Below are positions 26,245 to 35,317 of a DNA stretch of 64,000 bases, in pieces. The DNA is from SZUA-36 sp963753105. GTDB taxonomy: Bacteria; Pseudomonadota; Gammaproteobacteria; Xanthomonadales; SZUA-36. Position numbers and translations under genes: made by a program. Below the pieces are notes generated by a model. The model was not told the origin of the DNA. It worked only from the letters and a program-made list of their open reading frames with translations, and ran no database searches. Where the stretch lies: positions 423,912-487,911 of the forward strand of contig CAVWBD010000009.1 of assembly GCA_963753105.1 (NCBI GenBank). Direction: 5' to 3'. Each line of letters begins with the position of its first letter. The stretch's first letter is position 1.

Positions 26245-27876
26245 CTATTCCCAGGATGTTAATAATTGGGGGTCTTCGATCGAGGCTGTCATCAAATACA
26301 GCAAGGTATTACGGCCAACGATCCCGTCAGCCTCCAGACCGTTACTTGCCTGAAAACTTTTCAACCAGTTTTCAAACGCATTATCAAACACCCTTTCACC
26401 ATGGTACGGCATCGCAACACGGCTGGCCATTTCCATGATGGTCGCGACTGCCGGCCCGTCAGCGCCGCGGCTGACCACGGCCGGCCAATCCGGCGCCTGC
26501 GGCCACGCAACCAGGTATTTGCCAAACCACAGCGCTTCAACCGAGGCTTTTGACACCGTTGTTTGCTGATCACCGGAGCCAACCAGCAGACGATCATCGC
26601 CAAGCCCCCGTAACAACAAATAGGATGGGGTCTGCTGCTGCAACACCAGTATCACGGGCAGGTTTAGCCGTTTTATTTTTGCCCAGCTGCCCTGGTCATG
26701 CAGGCAGGCATAACCACGGCTATAGTCACCGTTACATGACGCCTGGATCGCAAACGCGGCTCCGGGATCGTGCCAGGCCCCGGCCAGTCCCTGCCAGACC
26801 AAAAGCTGGTGATCCTCGAGCCAGGCCGGATCCAGAGCGGGTACAACCGGTACCTGTGATTCCGCCATGGCCTCCTGCACCTGGACAGGTTCAGTCATCG
26901 CCGGCTCGATTTTATCGGGAACAACTGCGGAAACCTCCACCGGTGCCTCTAGTGGGGGATTCGAACCTGGCCAGCCGGTATAGTTCATTGTCAGCACGGC
27001 TGCCACCAGGATCACTGCCACTGCGGCCAGCCACGGCCAACGCACACGTTTCACCTGCTTCTCACCCAACTGCACCTCGTTGGCGGCCTCGTGCACCATG
27101 GTGGCTGTAACATCGGTGCGCTCCATGACAAAGGCCGCGGTCAACGAGCGGTCCGCGATGATATTGATCAAACGGGGTATTCCCTGTGATCGCTGGTACA
27201 GCGCATTCATGGCGCCGCGCCTGAATGGATTACGCTGGGCACCGGCCACCTGCATGCGGTGACGGATGTACAGATGAGTGTCTTTCGGCCCGAGCGGGCT
27301 CAGGTGGAAACGAGCGGTGATGCGCTGCGCCAATTGCCGCAGGCTGCGCCGTTGCAATAAATCCCTCAGTTCAGGCTGACCCAGCAGGACGATCTGTAAA
27401 AGTTTCTCTTTGCTGGTTTCCAGGTTGGTCAACAACCTGACCTGTTCCAGGGCTTCGGGGCTCAGGTTCTGTGCCTCGTCGATCACCACCACTACGCGTT
27501 CACCACGTGCATGGGCCATGAGCAGGAAGCGGTTCAAACCATCCACCAGCAGGCGGGTACTGTCGACCGAGCCGCTGATATCGATACCCAGTTCTTCACT
27601 GACGGCTGCCAGGAGCTCCTGTGGTGTCACCAGCGGATTGAGCAACAGGGCGATGCGTGTACCCTCGGGAATCTGCTCCAACAGACAGCGGCATAATGTC
27701 GTCTTACCGGTGCCGACTTCCCCGGTCAGCTGTACAAAACCGCCGCTGCCACCCTGGCCGATACCGTATAAAAGATGTGCAAGCGCGTCCCGGTGACGCG
27801 GGCTCAGATATACGAATGCCGGATCGGGGGTAATTGAGAACGGTGCTTCATCGAGTCCAAAATAGCGCAAATACAT
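26245..27876 (-). CDS. gspA: General secretion pathway ATPase GspA/ExeA
   Basis: An AAA-type ATPase fused to a peptidoglycan-binding tail that lets the type II secretin pass the cell wall. It starts MYLRYFGLDEAPFSITPDP, typical of ExeA. Walker A is GEVGTGKTTL near residue 50 and Walker B VVVVIDEAQNLS near 130. One transmembrane helix lies near 290 (WLAAVAVILVAAVLTM), and the last 60 residues are a peptidoglycan-binding domain 1 (WLKSFQASNGLEADGIVG). The ATG at 27876 is chosen by family start; the in-frame extension to 27954 is rejected. Length 543. Confidence 0.93.
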   Translation of the reverse strand: MYLRYFGLDEAPFSITPDPAFVYLSPRHRDALAHLLYGIGQGGSGGFVQLTGEVGTGKTTLCRCLLEQIPEGTRIALLLNPLVTPQELLAAVSEELGIDISGSVDSTRLLVDGLNRFLLMAHARGERVVVVIDEAQNLSPEALEQVRLLTNLETSKEKLLQIVLLGQPELRDLLQRRSLRQLAQRITARFHLSPLGPKDTHLYIRHRMQVAGAQRNPFRRGAMNALYQRSQGIPRLINIIADRSLTAAFVMERTDVTATMVHEAANEVQLGEKQVKRVRWPWLAAVAVILVAAVLTMNYTGWPGSNPPLEAPVEVSAVVPDKIEPAMTEPVQVQEAMAESQVPVVPALDPAWLEDHQLLVWQGLAGAWHDPGAAFAIQASCNGDYSRGYACLHDQGSWAKIKRLNLPVILVLQQQTPSYLLLRGLGDDRLLVGSGDQQTTVSKASVEALWFGKYLVAWPQAPDWPAVVSRGADGPAVATIMEMASRVAMPYHGERVFDNAFENWLKSFQASNGLEADGIVGRNTLLYLMTASIEDPQLLTSWE

Positions 27877-28297
27877 ATTCCAGGCCCTCAGCCTCTGCGT
27901 TCGTTCAAATACCAAATTCCTTGTATGAAGACAAAGCCTCCAGCGGACGTTCAAGTGTAATCACATGCCGGCCCAAGTCCAAGTACCGGATCAGGCGGAT
28001 GGACACAAATCTATGAATCAGGACAGAAAAATCATAAGGGAAATGAAAATAATGTGTGTCAGACCTTGCCGAAGGAATGTCAGAAAAGCTAAACTTAATG
28101 GTTAAGTTTGCCTGTTACAGGTCAAAAAACAGGAATTAACCGCTTGCAGCCTGACTTGAAAAAGCATCGGGCGTTCTTCCAAGTGCTTGTATATCATCAC
28201 TTTTTATTGATACGTTGTGGAGCAACGCCAGGAGGAAAGTACATTTTCGATTGGTAATGAAAATGATAATGATTTCTATCTTGAGGCCCGAGATTTA
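27877..28297. other. Divergent intergenic region between gspA and coxB
   Basis: About 420 bp, AT-richer than its surroundings, without a credible gene. It contains the inverted repeat at 28091-28109 and should hold the oxidase operon promoter. TTGTAT near 28186 and TGATAC near 28208 are only a weak pair. Confidence 0.5.
28091..28109. promoter_or_regulatory. Inverted repeat, candidate operator upstream of the oxidase operon
   Basis: AAACTTAA, 3 bp, TTAAGTTT: a perfect 8-bp inverted repeat in an AT-rich setting about 190 bp before coxB. It has the form of a site for a dimeric regulator. I do not recognise the regulator, and a match by chance is possible. Confidence 0.35.
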
Positions 28298-29482
28298 ATG
28301 AAAAAAGAAAATACTGTCATCGTAGCCCTCGCCGTTCTGGCCGCCCTGGTGGCTGCCACCTGGCTGTTGCTGGTGGCCCCGTCATATACGGGTAACGAGG
28401 TCAACATGACACAGGGCGTTACACAACAGAGCGCCGACCATTTCGATTTGCACATGATCGTGCTGTGGGTTTGCGTGGTCATCGGTATCGGTGTATTCAC
28501 CGTCATGTTCACCTCGATCGTGTTGCACCGCAAATCCCGCGGTGCCGAAGCCGCCAAGTTCACTCATTCAACCAAGGCGGAAATCATCTGGACCATTATC
28601 CCGGTCCTGATCCTGGTCGCGATGGCGGTACCGGCAACGACCGCGCTGGTGCGCATGGAAGATTCATCAGGCGCCGATATGACCGTCAAGATCACGGGCT
28701 TCCAGTGGCGCTGGAAATACGAATACCTGGATGAGGGCATCAGTTTTATCTCCAGCCTTGACCCGGATTCCAATGCTGCACGCCGGCTGGATTCCGGTAT
28801 AGAGGTGGAATCCGTAGACAACTACCTGCTCGACGTTGACAAGCCGCTGGTCCTGCCGGTGGGCAAGAAAATCGAGTTCCTGATTACCGCCGATGACGTG
28901 ATCCACTCCTGGTGGGTGCCTGCCTTTGGCTGGAAACGCGATGCCATACCCGGTTTTGTCAACCAGGCCTGGACCAAGATCGAGGAACCCGGAACCTACC
29001 GCGGCCAATGTGCGGAACTGTGCGGCAAGGACCATGGCTTCATGCCCATCGTGGTCAACGCGGTATCAGAAGATGAATATGCGGCCTGGGTTAGTGCGCA
29101 ACTCGCAGATAACCAGGTTCAACAACAGGACAGCCAGCGTCTGTGGACCCGGGATGAGTTGATGCAACACGGCCAGGGCGTGTATGAAAAGGTCTGCGCC
29201 ACCTGTCACCAGCAGGATGGCAGGGGTCTGACACCCGCCTTCCCCGCCCTGGCCGGTAGCAGCATTGCCACGGGTCCCGTCAAGGCCCACATCGACATCG
29301 TGTTGAATGGACGTCCTGGAACGGCCATGGCGGCCTGGCGCGGTGTTTTGTCAGGGACTGACATTGCAGCCGCGCTGACCTACACCCGCAATGCATTCGG
29401 CAATGACACGGGTGATGTCGTACAACCCATCACGATAACTGAACTGGAAAGCCAGCTTGAAAAACAGGGAACTGCGCCATGA
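28298..29482 (+). CDS. coxB: Cytochrome c oxidase subunit II with fused cytochrome c (caa3 type)
   Basis: Subunit II receives electrons at its dinuclear CuA centre. The order is a signal or first helix, a second transmembrane helix (HMIVLWVCVVIGIGVFTVMF), the cupredoxin domain with CuA ligands in DDVIHSWWVPAFG and CAELCGKDHGFM, then a C-terminal class I cytochrome c domain with heme site CATCH and distal methionine probably in GTAMAAW. The fused cytochrome marks a caa3-type enzyme. The ATG at 28298 is preferred; a GTG at 28217 is in frame but adds a charged, non-family N-terminus. The stop overlaps ctaD by 4 bp. Confidence 0.95.
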   Translation: MKKENTVIVALAVLAALVAATWLLLVAPSYTGNEVNMTQGVTQQSADHFDLHMIVLWVCVVIGIGVFTVMFTSIVLHRKSRGAEAAKFTHSTKAEIIWTIIPVLILVAMAVPATTALVRMEDSSGADMTVKITGFQWRWKYEYLDEGISFISSLDPDSNAARRLDSGIEVESVDNYLLDVDKPLVLPVGKKIEFLITADDVIHSWWVPAFGWKRDAIPGFVNQAWTKIEEPGTYRGQCAELCGKDHGFMPIVVNAVSEDEYAAWVSAQLADNQVQQQDSQRLWTRDELMQHGQGVYEKVCATCHQQDGRGLTPAFPALAGSSIATGPVKAHIDIVLNGRPGTAMAAWRGVLSGTDIAAALTYTRNAFGNDTGDVVQPITITELESQLEKQGTAP

Positions 29483-31110
29483 CCACTGAAGTAATGCACA
29501 CAGATATCGACCAGGGTCACGCGGACCATGACCATGGCGACCACAAGCCCAGTGGTTTCCTGGACCGCTGGCTGTTTACCACCAACCACAAGGATATCGG
29601 CACACTTTACCTGATTTTCTCACTGACGATGTTCTTCATCGGCGGTGCGATGGCGATGGTCATCAGGGCCGAGTTGTTCATGCCCGGTCTGCAACTGGTC
29701 GAACCCGACTTCTTCAACCAGATGACCACCATGCACGCCCTGATCATGGTGTTCGGGGCGGTGATGCCGGCCTGGGTGGGTTTTGCCAACTGGCTGGTGC
29801 CGATGATGATCGGTGCACCCGACATGGCGCTGCCACGTATGAACAACTGGAGTTTCTGGATCCTGCCGTTTGCCTTCGCCATGTTGCTGTCCACGCTGTT
29901 CATGGACTCCGGCGGCCCGGCCGCCGGCTGGACGCTGTACCCACCACTGGTGCTGCAAACCGGGACCAGCTTCGCCTTCGTGGTGTTTGCAGTACACATG
30001 ATGGGGGTCTCGTCCATCATGGGTTCAATCAACATCATCGCGACGATTTTTAATATGCGTGCTCCGGGTATGACGCTGATGCGCATGCCGATGTTCGTCT
30101 GGACCTGGCTGATCACCGCGTTCTTGCTGATCGCCGTGATGCCGGTACTGGCCGGTGCGGTAACGATGCTTTTGACCGACCATTTCTTCGGCACCAACTT
30201 CTTCAACGCGGCCGGTGGCGGCGACCCGGTCATGTTCCAGCATATTTTCTGGTTCTTCGGTCACCCCGAGGTCTACATCATGATTCTGCCGGCCTTTGGT
30301 GTGATTTCCGAGATCCTGCCGACATTCTCGCGTAAACCCTTATTTGGTTATGGCTCGATGGTTTACGCCACCGCGACGATCGCGTTCCTGTCGTTCATCG
30401 TCTGGGCCCACCACATGTTCACGGTCGGTATGCCCTTGCAGGGCGAGCTGTTCTTCATGTACGCGACGATGCTGATATCGGTGCCGACCGGGGTCAAGGT
30501 GTTCAACTGGGTCAGCACCATGTGGCAGGGTTCGATGACATTCGAAACCCCGATGCTGTTTGCCATCGGCTTCGTGGTGCTGTTCACCATCGGCGGCCTG
30601 TCGGGCCTGATGCTGGCCATCACGGCGGCAGATTTCCAGTACCACGACACCTATTTCGTGGTCGCCCACTTCCATTACGTGCTGGTACCCGGCGCCGTGT
30701 TTGCGTTGATGGCGGCAACCTACTACTGGCTGCCCAAGTTCAGCGGCAATATGTACTCGGAAAAATGGGGCAAGATCCATTTCTGGTTGTCTGCGATCTT
30801 TGTCAACGTGCTGTTTTTCCCGCAGCACTACCTCGGGCTTGCCGGTATGCCACGCAGGATTCCGGACTATTCACCACAGTTCGCCGACTTCAACATGATT
30901 TCCTCGATCGGTGGATTCGCATTTGGCGTGACCCAGCTGATTTTTGTCGGCGTGGTGGTGCACTGCGTGTTCCGCAGCAAGGTCAAGGCGACACCACGTG
31001 TATGGGAAGCGACCCGTGGCCTGGAGTGGACACTGGACTCCCCGCCGGCTTACCACAGCTTCAATACACCACCTGTGGTCAGCCATAACATGATCACCCA
31101 TACGGACTAA
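29479..31110 (+). CDS. ctaD: Cytochrome c oxidase subunit I
   Basis: The catalytic subunit, which holds heme a and the heme a3-CuB site and pumps protons. It has twelve transmembrane helices. HALIMVFGAVMPAWVGFANW contains a heme a ligand, FGHPEVYI the CuB histidine cross-linked to tyrosine, WAHHMFTVG two CuB histidines, and DTYFVVAHFHYVL the heme a3 and second heme a ligands. Length is 543. A histidine- and aspartate-rich N-terminal segment of about 25 residues precedes the first helix. It starts with an ATGA overlap on coxB. Confidence 0.97.
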   Translation: MTTEVMHTDIDQGHADHDHGDHKPSGFLDRWLFTTNHKDIGTLYLIFSLTMFFIGGAMAMVIRAELFMPGLQLVEPDFFNQMTTMHALIMVFGAVMPAWVGFANWLVPMMIGAPDMALPRMNNWSFWILPFAFAMLLSTLFMDSGGPAAGWTLYPPLVLQTGTSFAFVVFAVHMMGVSSIMGSINIIATIFNMRAPGMTLMRMPMFVWTWLITAFLLIAVMPVLAGAVTMLLTDHFFGTNFFNAAGGGDPVMFQHIFWFFGHPEVYIMILPAFGVISEILPTFSRKPLFGYGSMVYATATIAFLSFIVWAHHMFTVGMPLQGELFFMYATMLISVPTGVKVFNWVSTMWQGSMTFETPMLFAIGFVVLFTIGGLSGLMLAITAADFQYHDTYFVVAHFHYVLVPGAVFALMAATYYWLPKFSGNMYSEKWGKIHFWLSAIFVNVLFFPQHYLGLAGMPRRIPDYSPQFADFNMISSIGGFAFGVTQLIFVGVVVHCVFRSKVKATPRVWEATRGLEWTLDSPPAYHSFNTPPVVSHNMITHTD

Positions 31111-31117
31111 GCGAATA

Positions 31118-31255
31118 ATGATCATGGACAGCGACATTCAGCAACACGAACTGCAGCAAAAACGCACCAGGGCCAGGCGCACCGCCCTGGTGCTCGGCTT
31201 CATCGCCCTGGCAATTTTCGCGACCTTTATCGGCTCCGCCGTACTGGGCCGCTGA
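31118..31255 (+). CDS. Small single-helix membrane protein of the oxidase operon
   Basis: A 45-residue frame between ctaD (7 bp gap) and ctaG (1 bp gap). It has a polar, basic N-terminus (about residues 1-21, ELQQKRTRARR) and one transmembrane helix (ALVLGFIALAIFATFIGSAV). Its exact fit in the operon, the shared stop/start spacing and the membrane-anchor design argue that it is real. Very small membrane proteins at this position are known in other proteobacterial oxidase operons and are labelled small assembly proteins; that function is inference. Confidence 0.75.
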   Translation: MIMDSDIQQHELQQKRTRARRTALVLGFIALAIFATFIGSAVLGR

Positions 31256-31256
31256 T

Positions 31257-31805
31257 ATGGACAGGAACCAGCAGAACCGCAAAGTTGCCCGGCGCCTGGT
31301 ATTGCTGGCCATCGGTATGTTCGGCTTCGGCTTTGCCTTGTGGCCCCTGTACAACGTGTTTTGTGAAGTGACTGGTTTTGGTGGCCGCGCCATCCAGATA
31401 TCGGAAAACAGCGAGGGCGTTACCGCCTCGGAGCGCACGGTAAACATCCGTTTTGACGCCAGTGTCAATTCGTCTCTGCCCTGGCACTTCCAGGCCAAGG
31501 AAAAGGTGGCTGAATACAACCTGGGCGTGCCCAGCACGGCCTATTACCTGACCATGAATCCTGCAGACGAGGCAATCACCGGCCAGGCCACCTATAACGT
31601 TTCGCCACCCGAAGCCAGCCTGTATTTTGTCAAGACGGAGTGTTTCTGTTTTACCGAACAACTACTCGAGGCCAACGAGAGCCGCGAGATGCCCGTCTAT
31701 TTTTATATCAAGCCCGACCTGCCCGAACACATCCGGGACATCACGCTGTCCTATACTTTTTACCGGCAGGGCTATGAACCAACCGACCACATGGCCCACC
31801 ATTAA
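31257..31805 (+). CDS. ctaG: Cytochrome c oxidase assembly protein CtaG/Cox11
   Basis: Cox11 delivers copper to the CuB site of subunit I. The N-terminal transmembrane helix (LVLLAIGMFGFGFALWPLYN) is followed by a periplasmic immunoglobulin-like domain with the copper-binding motif TECFCFTEQLL near residue 125, and the typical VYFYIKPDLP segment near 148. Length 182 is normal. It lies between the small membrane protein and ctaE in the operon. Confidence 0.95.
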   Translation: MDRNQQNRKVARRLVLLAIGMFGFGFALWPLYNVFCEVTGFGGRAIQISENSEGVTASERTVNIRFDASVNSSLPWHFQAKEKVAEYNLGVPSTAYYLTMNPADEAITGQATYNVSPPEASLYFVKTECFCFTEQLLEANESREMPVYFYIKPDLPEHIRDITLSYTFYRQGYEPTDHMAHH

Positions 31806-31831
31806 TCGTACAAAAAAAACGGAACCCTAAA

Positions 31832-32701
31832 ATGGCGCAACACGCTGAAGGCAGTTATTACGTACCCCACAGCACCAAGTGGCCGATCATCGGCTCATTG
31901 GGCATGATCACCATGCTGGCCAGCGCGGCCGCCTGGATGAACGGTTCCTCAACTGCCCAATGGACCTTCTGGCTCGGCCTTGCGATCCTTGTTTTCATGA
32001 TGTTCGGCTGGTTTGGCACGGTCATCCGTGAAAGCCAGGCAGGGCTGTATAACGCCCAGGTTGACGGTTCATTCCGCCTCGGTATGTCCTGGTTCATTTA
32101 CTCCGAGGTGATGTTTTTCGCCGTATTTTTCGGCGCCCTGTTCTATGCCCGCGCGCTGGTCGTCCCATGGCTGGGTGGTGAAGGCACCGGCGCCGCCACC
32201 AATGAACTGCTCTGGCAAGGCTACACCCCGGCCTGGCCGACCAATGGCCCGGCCAACGTGGGTGGTGAGTTTGGCACCATCCCCGCGTTTGGTGTGCCGT
32301 TTCTGAATACGCTGATCCTGCTGACTTCCGGCCTGAGCGTGACACTGGCCCACCATGCCTTGAAAAAGGAAAACCGCGCAGGCCTGATCCTGTGGCTCGC
32401 GACCACGGTGGCACTGGGTTTCACCTTTGTCTTTTTCCAGGCGGAAGAGTACATCGAGGCTTACACCGAGTTGGGCCTGACGCTGGGTTCCGGTATTTAC
32501 GGCGCCACGTTTTTCATGCTGACCGGGTTCCACGGCATGCACGTCACACTCGGTGCGATCATGCTGACGGTCATCATGCTGCGTGCGATAAAGGGGCATT
32601 TCAAACCCAGGAACCATTTCGCTTTCGAAGCAGTGGCCTGGTACTGGCACTTCGTGGACGTGGTCTGGCTGGGTCTGTTTGTTTTTGTATACCTGCTCTG
32701 A
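31832..32701 (+). CDS. ctaE: Cytochrome c oxidase subunit III
   Basis: The third core subunit, with seven transmembrane helices and no redox centre, which stabilises subunit I and proton uptake. Landmarks are FRLGMSWFIYSEVMFFAVFF near residue 80, the conserved glutamate region FQAEEYIEAY near 205, and GFHGMHVTLGAIML followed by WYWHFVDVVWLGLFVFVYL at the C-terminus. Length 289. An extra loop of about 35 residues (near 120-150, rich in G, T and P) lies between helices III and IV, as in other proteobacterial versions. Confidence 0.96.
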   Translation: MAQHAEGSYYVPHSTKWPIIGSLGMITMLASAAAWMNGSSTAQWTFWLGLAILVFMMFGWFGTVIRESQAGLYNAQVDGSFRLGMSWFIYSEVMFFAVFFGALFYARALVVPWLGGEGTGAATNELLWQGYTPAWPTNGPANVGGEFGTIPAFGVPFLNTLILLTSGLSVTLAHHALKKENRAGLILWLATTVALGFTFVFFQAEEYIEAYTELGLTLGSGIYGATFFMLTGFHGMHVTLGAIMLTVIMLRAIKGHFKPRNHFAFEAVAWYWHFVDVVWLGLFVFVYLL

Positions 32702-32735
32702 GGCTGATTAGCCAGGGGCGATTGTTTCCGGTGCG

Positions 32736-32963
32736 CTATCCCTGCGCGCCGTAATTCACCGGGCTCGCGGTCGGTTCGATCCAGCCCAATTGGTACATGC
32801 CAAAGAGAATCGCCAGCAACAGCAGGGACAGGCCGATACGCCACATCAACCGTTTCAATGTCCTATCGCCTTCTCCCTTATCCCGCACCATGAAGTAGAA
32901 TGCAGATCCTAGCGTGTAGAGAATGACAAGCAGAAAAACAATAATGACGGCCTTTACGAGCAT
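32736..32963 (-). CDS. DUF2909 family twin transmembrane protein
   Basis: A 75-residue protein with two hydrophobic helices (VIIVFLLVILYTLGSAFYFM and IGLSLLLLAILFGMYQLGW) joined by a charged loop, DKGEGDRTLKRL. This matches the DUF2909 family, found beside surf1 in many gammaproteobacterial oxidase clusters, usually on the opposite strand as here. Function is unknown. The ATG at 32963 with AGGGA upstream is chosen; the longer in-frame reading runs across surf1 and is rejected. Confidence 0.85.
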   Translation of the reverse strand: MLVKAVIIVFLLVILYTLGSAFYFMVRDKGEGDRTLKRLMWRIGLSLLLLAILFGMYQLGWIEPTASPVNYGAQG

Positions 32964-33015
32964 ATTCGCGTCCCTGGTTGAAGTGATCTTTGAGTAAGGC
33001 AGATTATAAAGAAAG

Positions 33016-33741
33016 ATGACACCCAAGGTATCCAGGTCGTTCAGACCATCTATTCCGGCCACGGTGGTGCTGGCGACGCTTGCAGTCCTGTTTGCAAGCC
33101 TCGGTACGTGGCAGACGCGGCGCGGCGCTGAAAAAGCACTGCTGGAGGCGCAATACCGGGTGGCCGGGCATGTTTTGCTGGAGACCGCCCTGGCCAATGA
33201 GCAGCGTTTCGCGCGTATTGAAGTCAATGGCCGCTACGATCCGCAACGTCATATCCTGCTCGACAACCAGGTCTGGCAGGGCCGCGGTGGCGTGCACGTA
33301 TTCACACCCTTTATAACCGGCGCAGGCATCGCCATCCTGATCAACCGGGGCTGGTTGCCATTGCCCCCCGACCGCATGAGCTTGCCACCGATCCCTACGC
33401 CCGAACATGAAATCACTGTCAGCGGCATACTCAACGACTTCCCCGTGCCGGGCCGCATGGTCGGCGCTGCAGACACGCTGGAAAGAGACCGGTGGCCGCA
33501 ACTGGTGACCTATATGCAACACGGAGATATTGCCAACTCGCTTGGACTGCCACTGGAGAGTCGGATCATCCAGTTATCAGCAGAAGCGGAATATGGATTT
33601 GAAGACCGCGACTGGAAACCGGTATTCTTGAGTTCCGAACGTCACCGGGCTTACGCATTCCAATGGTATGCCCTGATGGCCGCCACCGTCGTGTTGTGGT
33701 TGTTGACCGGTTTCAGAAAAATGCCCCGGAGCAGCGAATGA
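33016..33741 (+). CDS. surf1: SURF1 family oxidase assembly protein
   Basis: SURF1 aids insertion of heme a into subunit I. The two terminal transmembrane helices are present (VVLATLAVLFASLGTWQTRR at the N-terminus, FQWYALMAATVVLWLLTGF at the C-terminus) with the periplasmic domain between, including ILLDNQVWQGRGGVHVFTPF and INRGWLP near residues 80-112. Length 241. Its stop overlaps the next gene by 4 bp, so the whole heme and assembly block is translationally coupled. Confidence 0.94.
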   Translation: MTPKVSRSFRPSIPATVVLATLAVLFASLGTWQTRRGAEKALLEAQYRVAGHVLLETALANEQRFARIEVNGRYDPQRHILLDNQVWQGRGGVHVFTPFITGAGIAILINRGWLPLPPDRMSLPPIPTPEHEITVSGILNDFPVPGRMVGAADTLERDRWPQLVTYMQHGDIANSLGLPLESRIIQLSAEAEYGFEDRDWKPVFLSSERHRAYAFQWYALMAATVVLWLLTGFRKMPRSSE

Positions 33742-34328
33742 GTCTTTCCCGTCAGAAACTGACATTGATTGGAATTTTTGCCCTGTTCCTGGGGCCGGTG
33801 ATCCTGGTCATGCTGATGCGTTCTTCCTGGTGGCAGTACCAGCCGGCCGGTATGCAGAACCAGGGCCTGTTGGTCCAGCCACCCGCGCCGCTGGCGCTGG
33901 AAAGGTCAACGGCTATCGATGGCAGATGGATCATCCTGTATGTGCTGCCACAACCCTGTGAAGAGGCCTGCCTGGACCACGCTGCCGCCCTGCGGCAAAT
34001 CCATACGGCCTCGGGCAGGCACCGCGAGCACCTTGCCATTGTTTTGTTGTCCAGGTCACCCGTGGATCATGACCTGCGCTCCACGCTCGAGGCCGTGTAT
34101 CCCGGGTTTGTTTTGCTCACGGAACCAACACCAGACGTTTGGCGTACACTTGAATCGGTCAACCTGCGCGTGACCGGTGACGGCAGCAATCCAAACCCTT
34201 CTCGCAGCTATGTACTCGACCCGATTCTCAATGTAATACTGGCCTACCCGGCCAGCGGTGATCCGGGTGGGATTCACAAGGATCTCAAGCGCTTGTTGAA
34301 ACTGTCCGAGCAGGAGAAAACACGGTGA
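33738..34328 (+). CDS. Membrane-anchored protein with Sco-like CxxxC motif
   Basis: A 196-residue protein with one N-terminal helix (LTLIGIFALFLGPVILVMLM) and a periplasmic domain that looks thioredoxin-like. GRWIILYVLPQPCEEACLDH near residue 70 has a CxxxC motif at the place where Sco copper chaperones carry it, and the end SYVLDPILNVILAYPASGDP resembles the C-terminal part of a thioredoxin fold. It sits between surf1 and ctaA with stop/start overlaps on both sides. I infer a role in copper or thiol handling of the CuA site; no typical sco gene is seen in the window. Confidence 0.7.
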   Translation: MSLSRQKLTLIGIFALFLGPVILVMLMRSSWWQYQPAGMQNQGLLVQPPAPLALERSTAIDGRWIILYVLPQPCEEACLDHAAALRQIHTASGRHREHLAIVLLSRSPVDHDLRSTLEAVYPGFVLLTEPTPDVWRTLESVNLRVTGDGSNPNPSRSYVLDPILNVILAYPASGDPGGIHKDLKRLLKLSEQEKTR

Positions 34329-35317
34329 ACCAGACGATCCACAGACTCGCCATGATCGCAGTGGTCGTAGCCTTTTGTGTCATCGTGCTGGGCGCCTGGG
34401 TGCGCCTGTCACACGCGGGGCTCGGTTGCCCGGACTGGCCGGGTTGCTATGGCCAGTTGACCTGGCCCGACGCGGCCCAGGACGTCATTGAGGCCAACCT
34501 GGCTTTCCCGGAGCGCCCGGTTGAGCCCGACAAAGCATGGCGTGAGATGGTGCACCGTTACCTGGCTGGCAGCCTGATGTTGCTGGTCTTTGCAATCTGC
34601 TGGAAGACCTGGCGCGACCCGCATGTAAACCGGGTTGCCAGGTACGTCGCCACGGTGCTCGTACTGCTGATCATATTCCAGGCCCTGCTCGGCATGTGGA
34701 CGGTGACCCTGAAACTGAAACCTATCATCGTGATGGCCCACCTGTTGGGTGGCTTGGCCAGCTTCTCGCTCCTGCTTTGGCTGATGTTTGCCAACCGCAA
34801 AAGGATCGGCGACAAACCGAGTATAAGAATCCGCCGCATGCGCGGCCCGATCATCACCACCATCATCGTGTTGACCATGCAGATTGCGCTGGGTGGCTGG
34901 ACCAGTGCCAATTACGCGGCCCTGGCCTGCCCGGATGTGCCGCAATGTACGGGGCAGTGGTGGCCGGAAACCAATTTTTCCGAGGCTTTCGTGTTGTGGC
35001 GGGAGGTCGGTGTTGATTACGAGGGCGGGATACTGGATCAGCCGTCGCGCGCGGCCATTCACCTGACACACCGTATCGGCGCGGTGATTACGCTACTGGT
35101 CCTGCTGACCCTGGCTTTCCGCTCACACCGGGTACCGAGGCTGCGCGGTGGAAGCCAGGTTCTGGTGGCCCTGGTACTGGCCCAGTTCACGCTCGGGGTA
35201 CTCAACGTCGCGCTGCAACTGCCGTTGCCCAATGCGGTCGCACACAACGCCGGTGCGGCATTGCTGCTTGCGACACTGCTGGGGTTGCTCGACAAGACCA
35301 CCACCAGGACCTATTGA
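34325..35317 (+). CDS. ctaA: Heme A synthase (COX15/CtaA family)
   Basis: CtaA oxidises the C8 methyl of heme O to the formyl of heme A. It has eight transmembrane helices in two similar halves; each half carries conserved histidines (VHRYLAGSLMLLVFA and HLTHRIGAVITLL for heme binding, plus HLLGGLASFSLLLW). A cysteine pair in LGCPDWPGCYGQ near residue 37 and another in ALACPDVPQCTGQ near 200 are typical of the proteobacterial form. The start is a GTG overlapping the previous stop. Length 330. Confidence 0.95.
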   Translation: MNQTIHRLAMIAVVVAFCVIVLGAWVRLSHAGLGCPDWPGCYGQLTWPDAAQDVIEANLAFPERPVEPDKAWREMVHRYLAGSLMLLVFAICWKTWRDPHVNRVARYVATVLVLLIIFQALLGMWTVTLKLKPIIVMAHLLGGLASFSLLLWLMFANRKRIGDKPSIRIRRMRGPIITTIIVLTMQIALGGWTSANYAALACPDVPQCTGQWWPETNFSEAFVLWREVGVDYEGGILDQPSRAAIHLTHRIGAVITLLVLLTLAFRSHRVPRLRGGSQVLVALVLAQFTLGVLNVALQLPLPNAVAHNAGAALLLATLLGLLDKTTTRTY

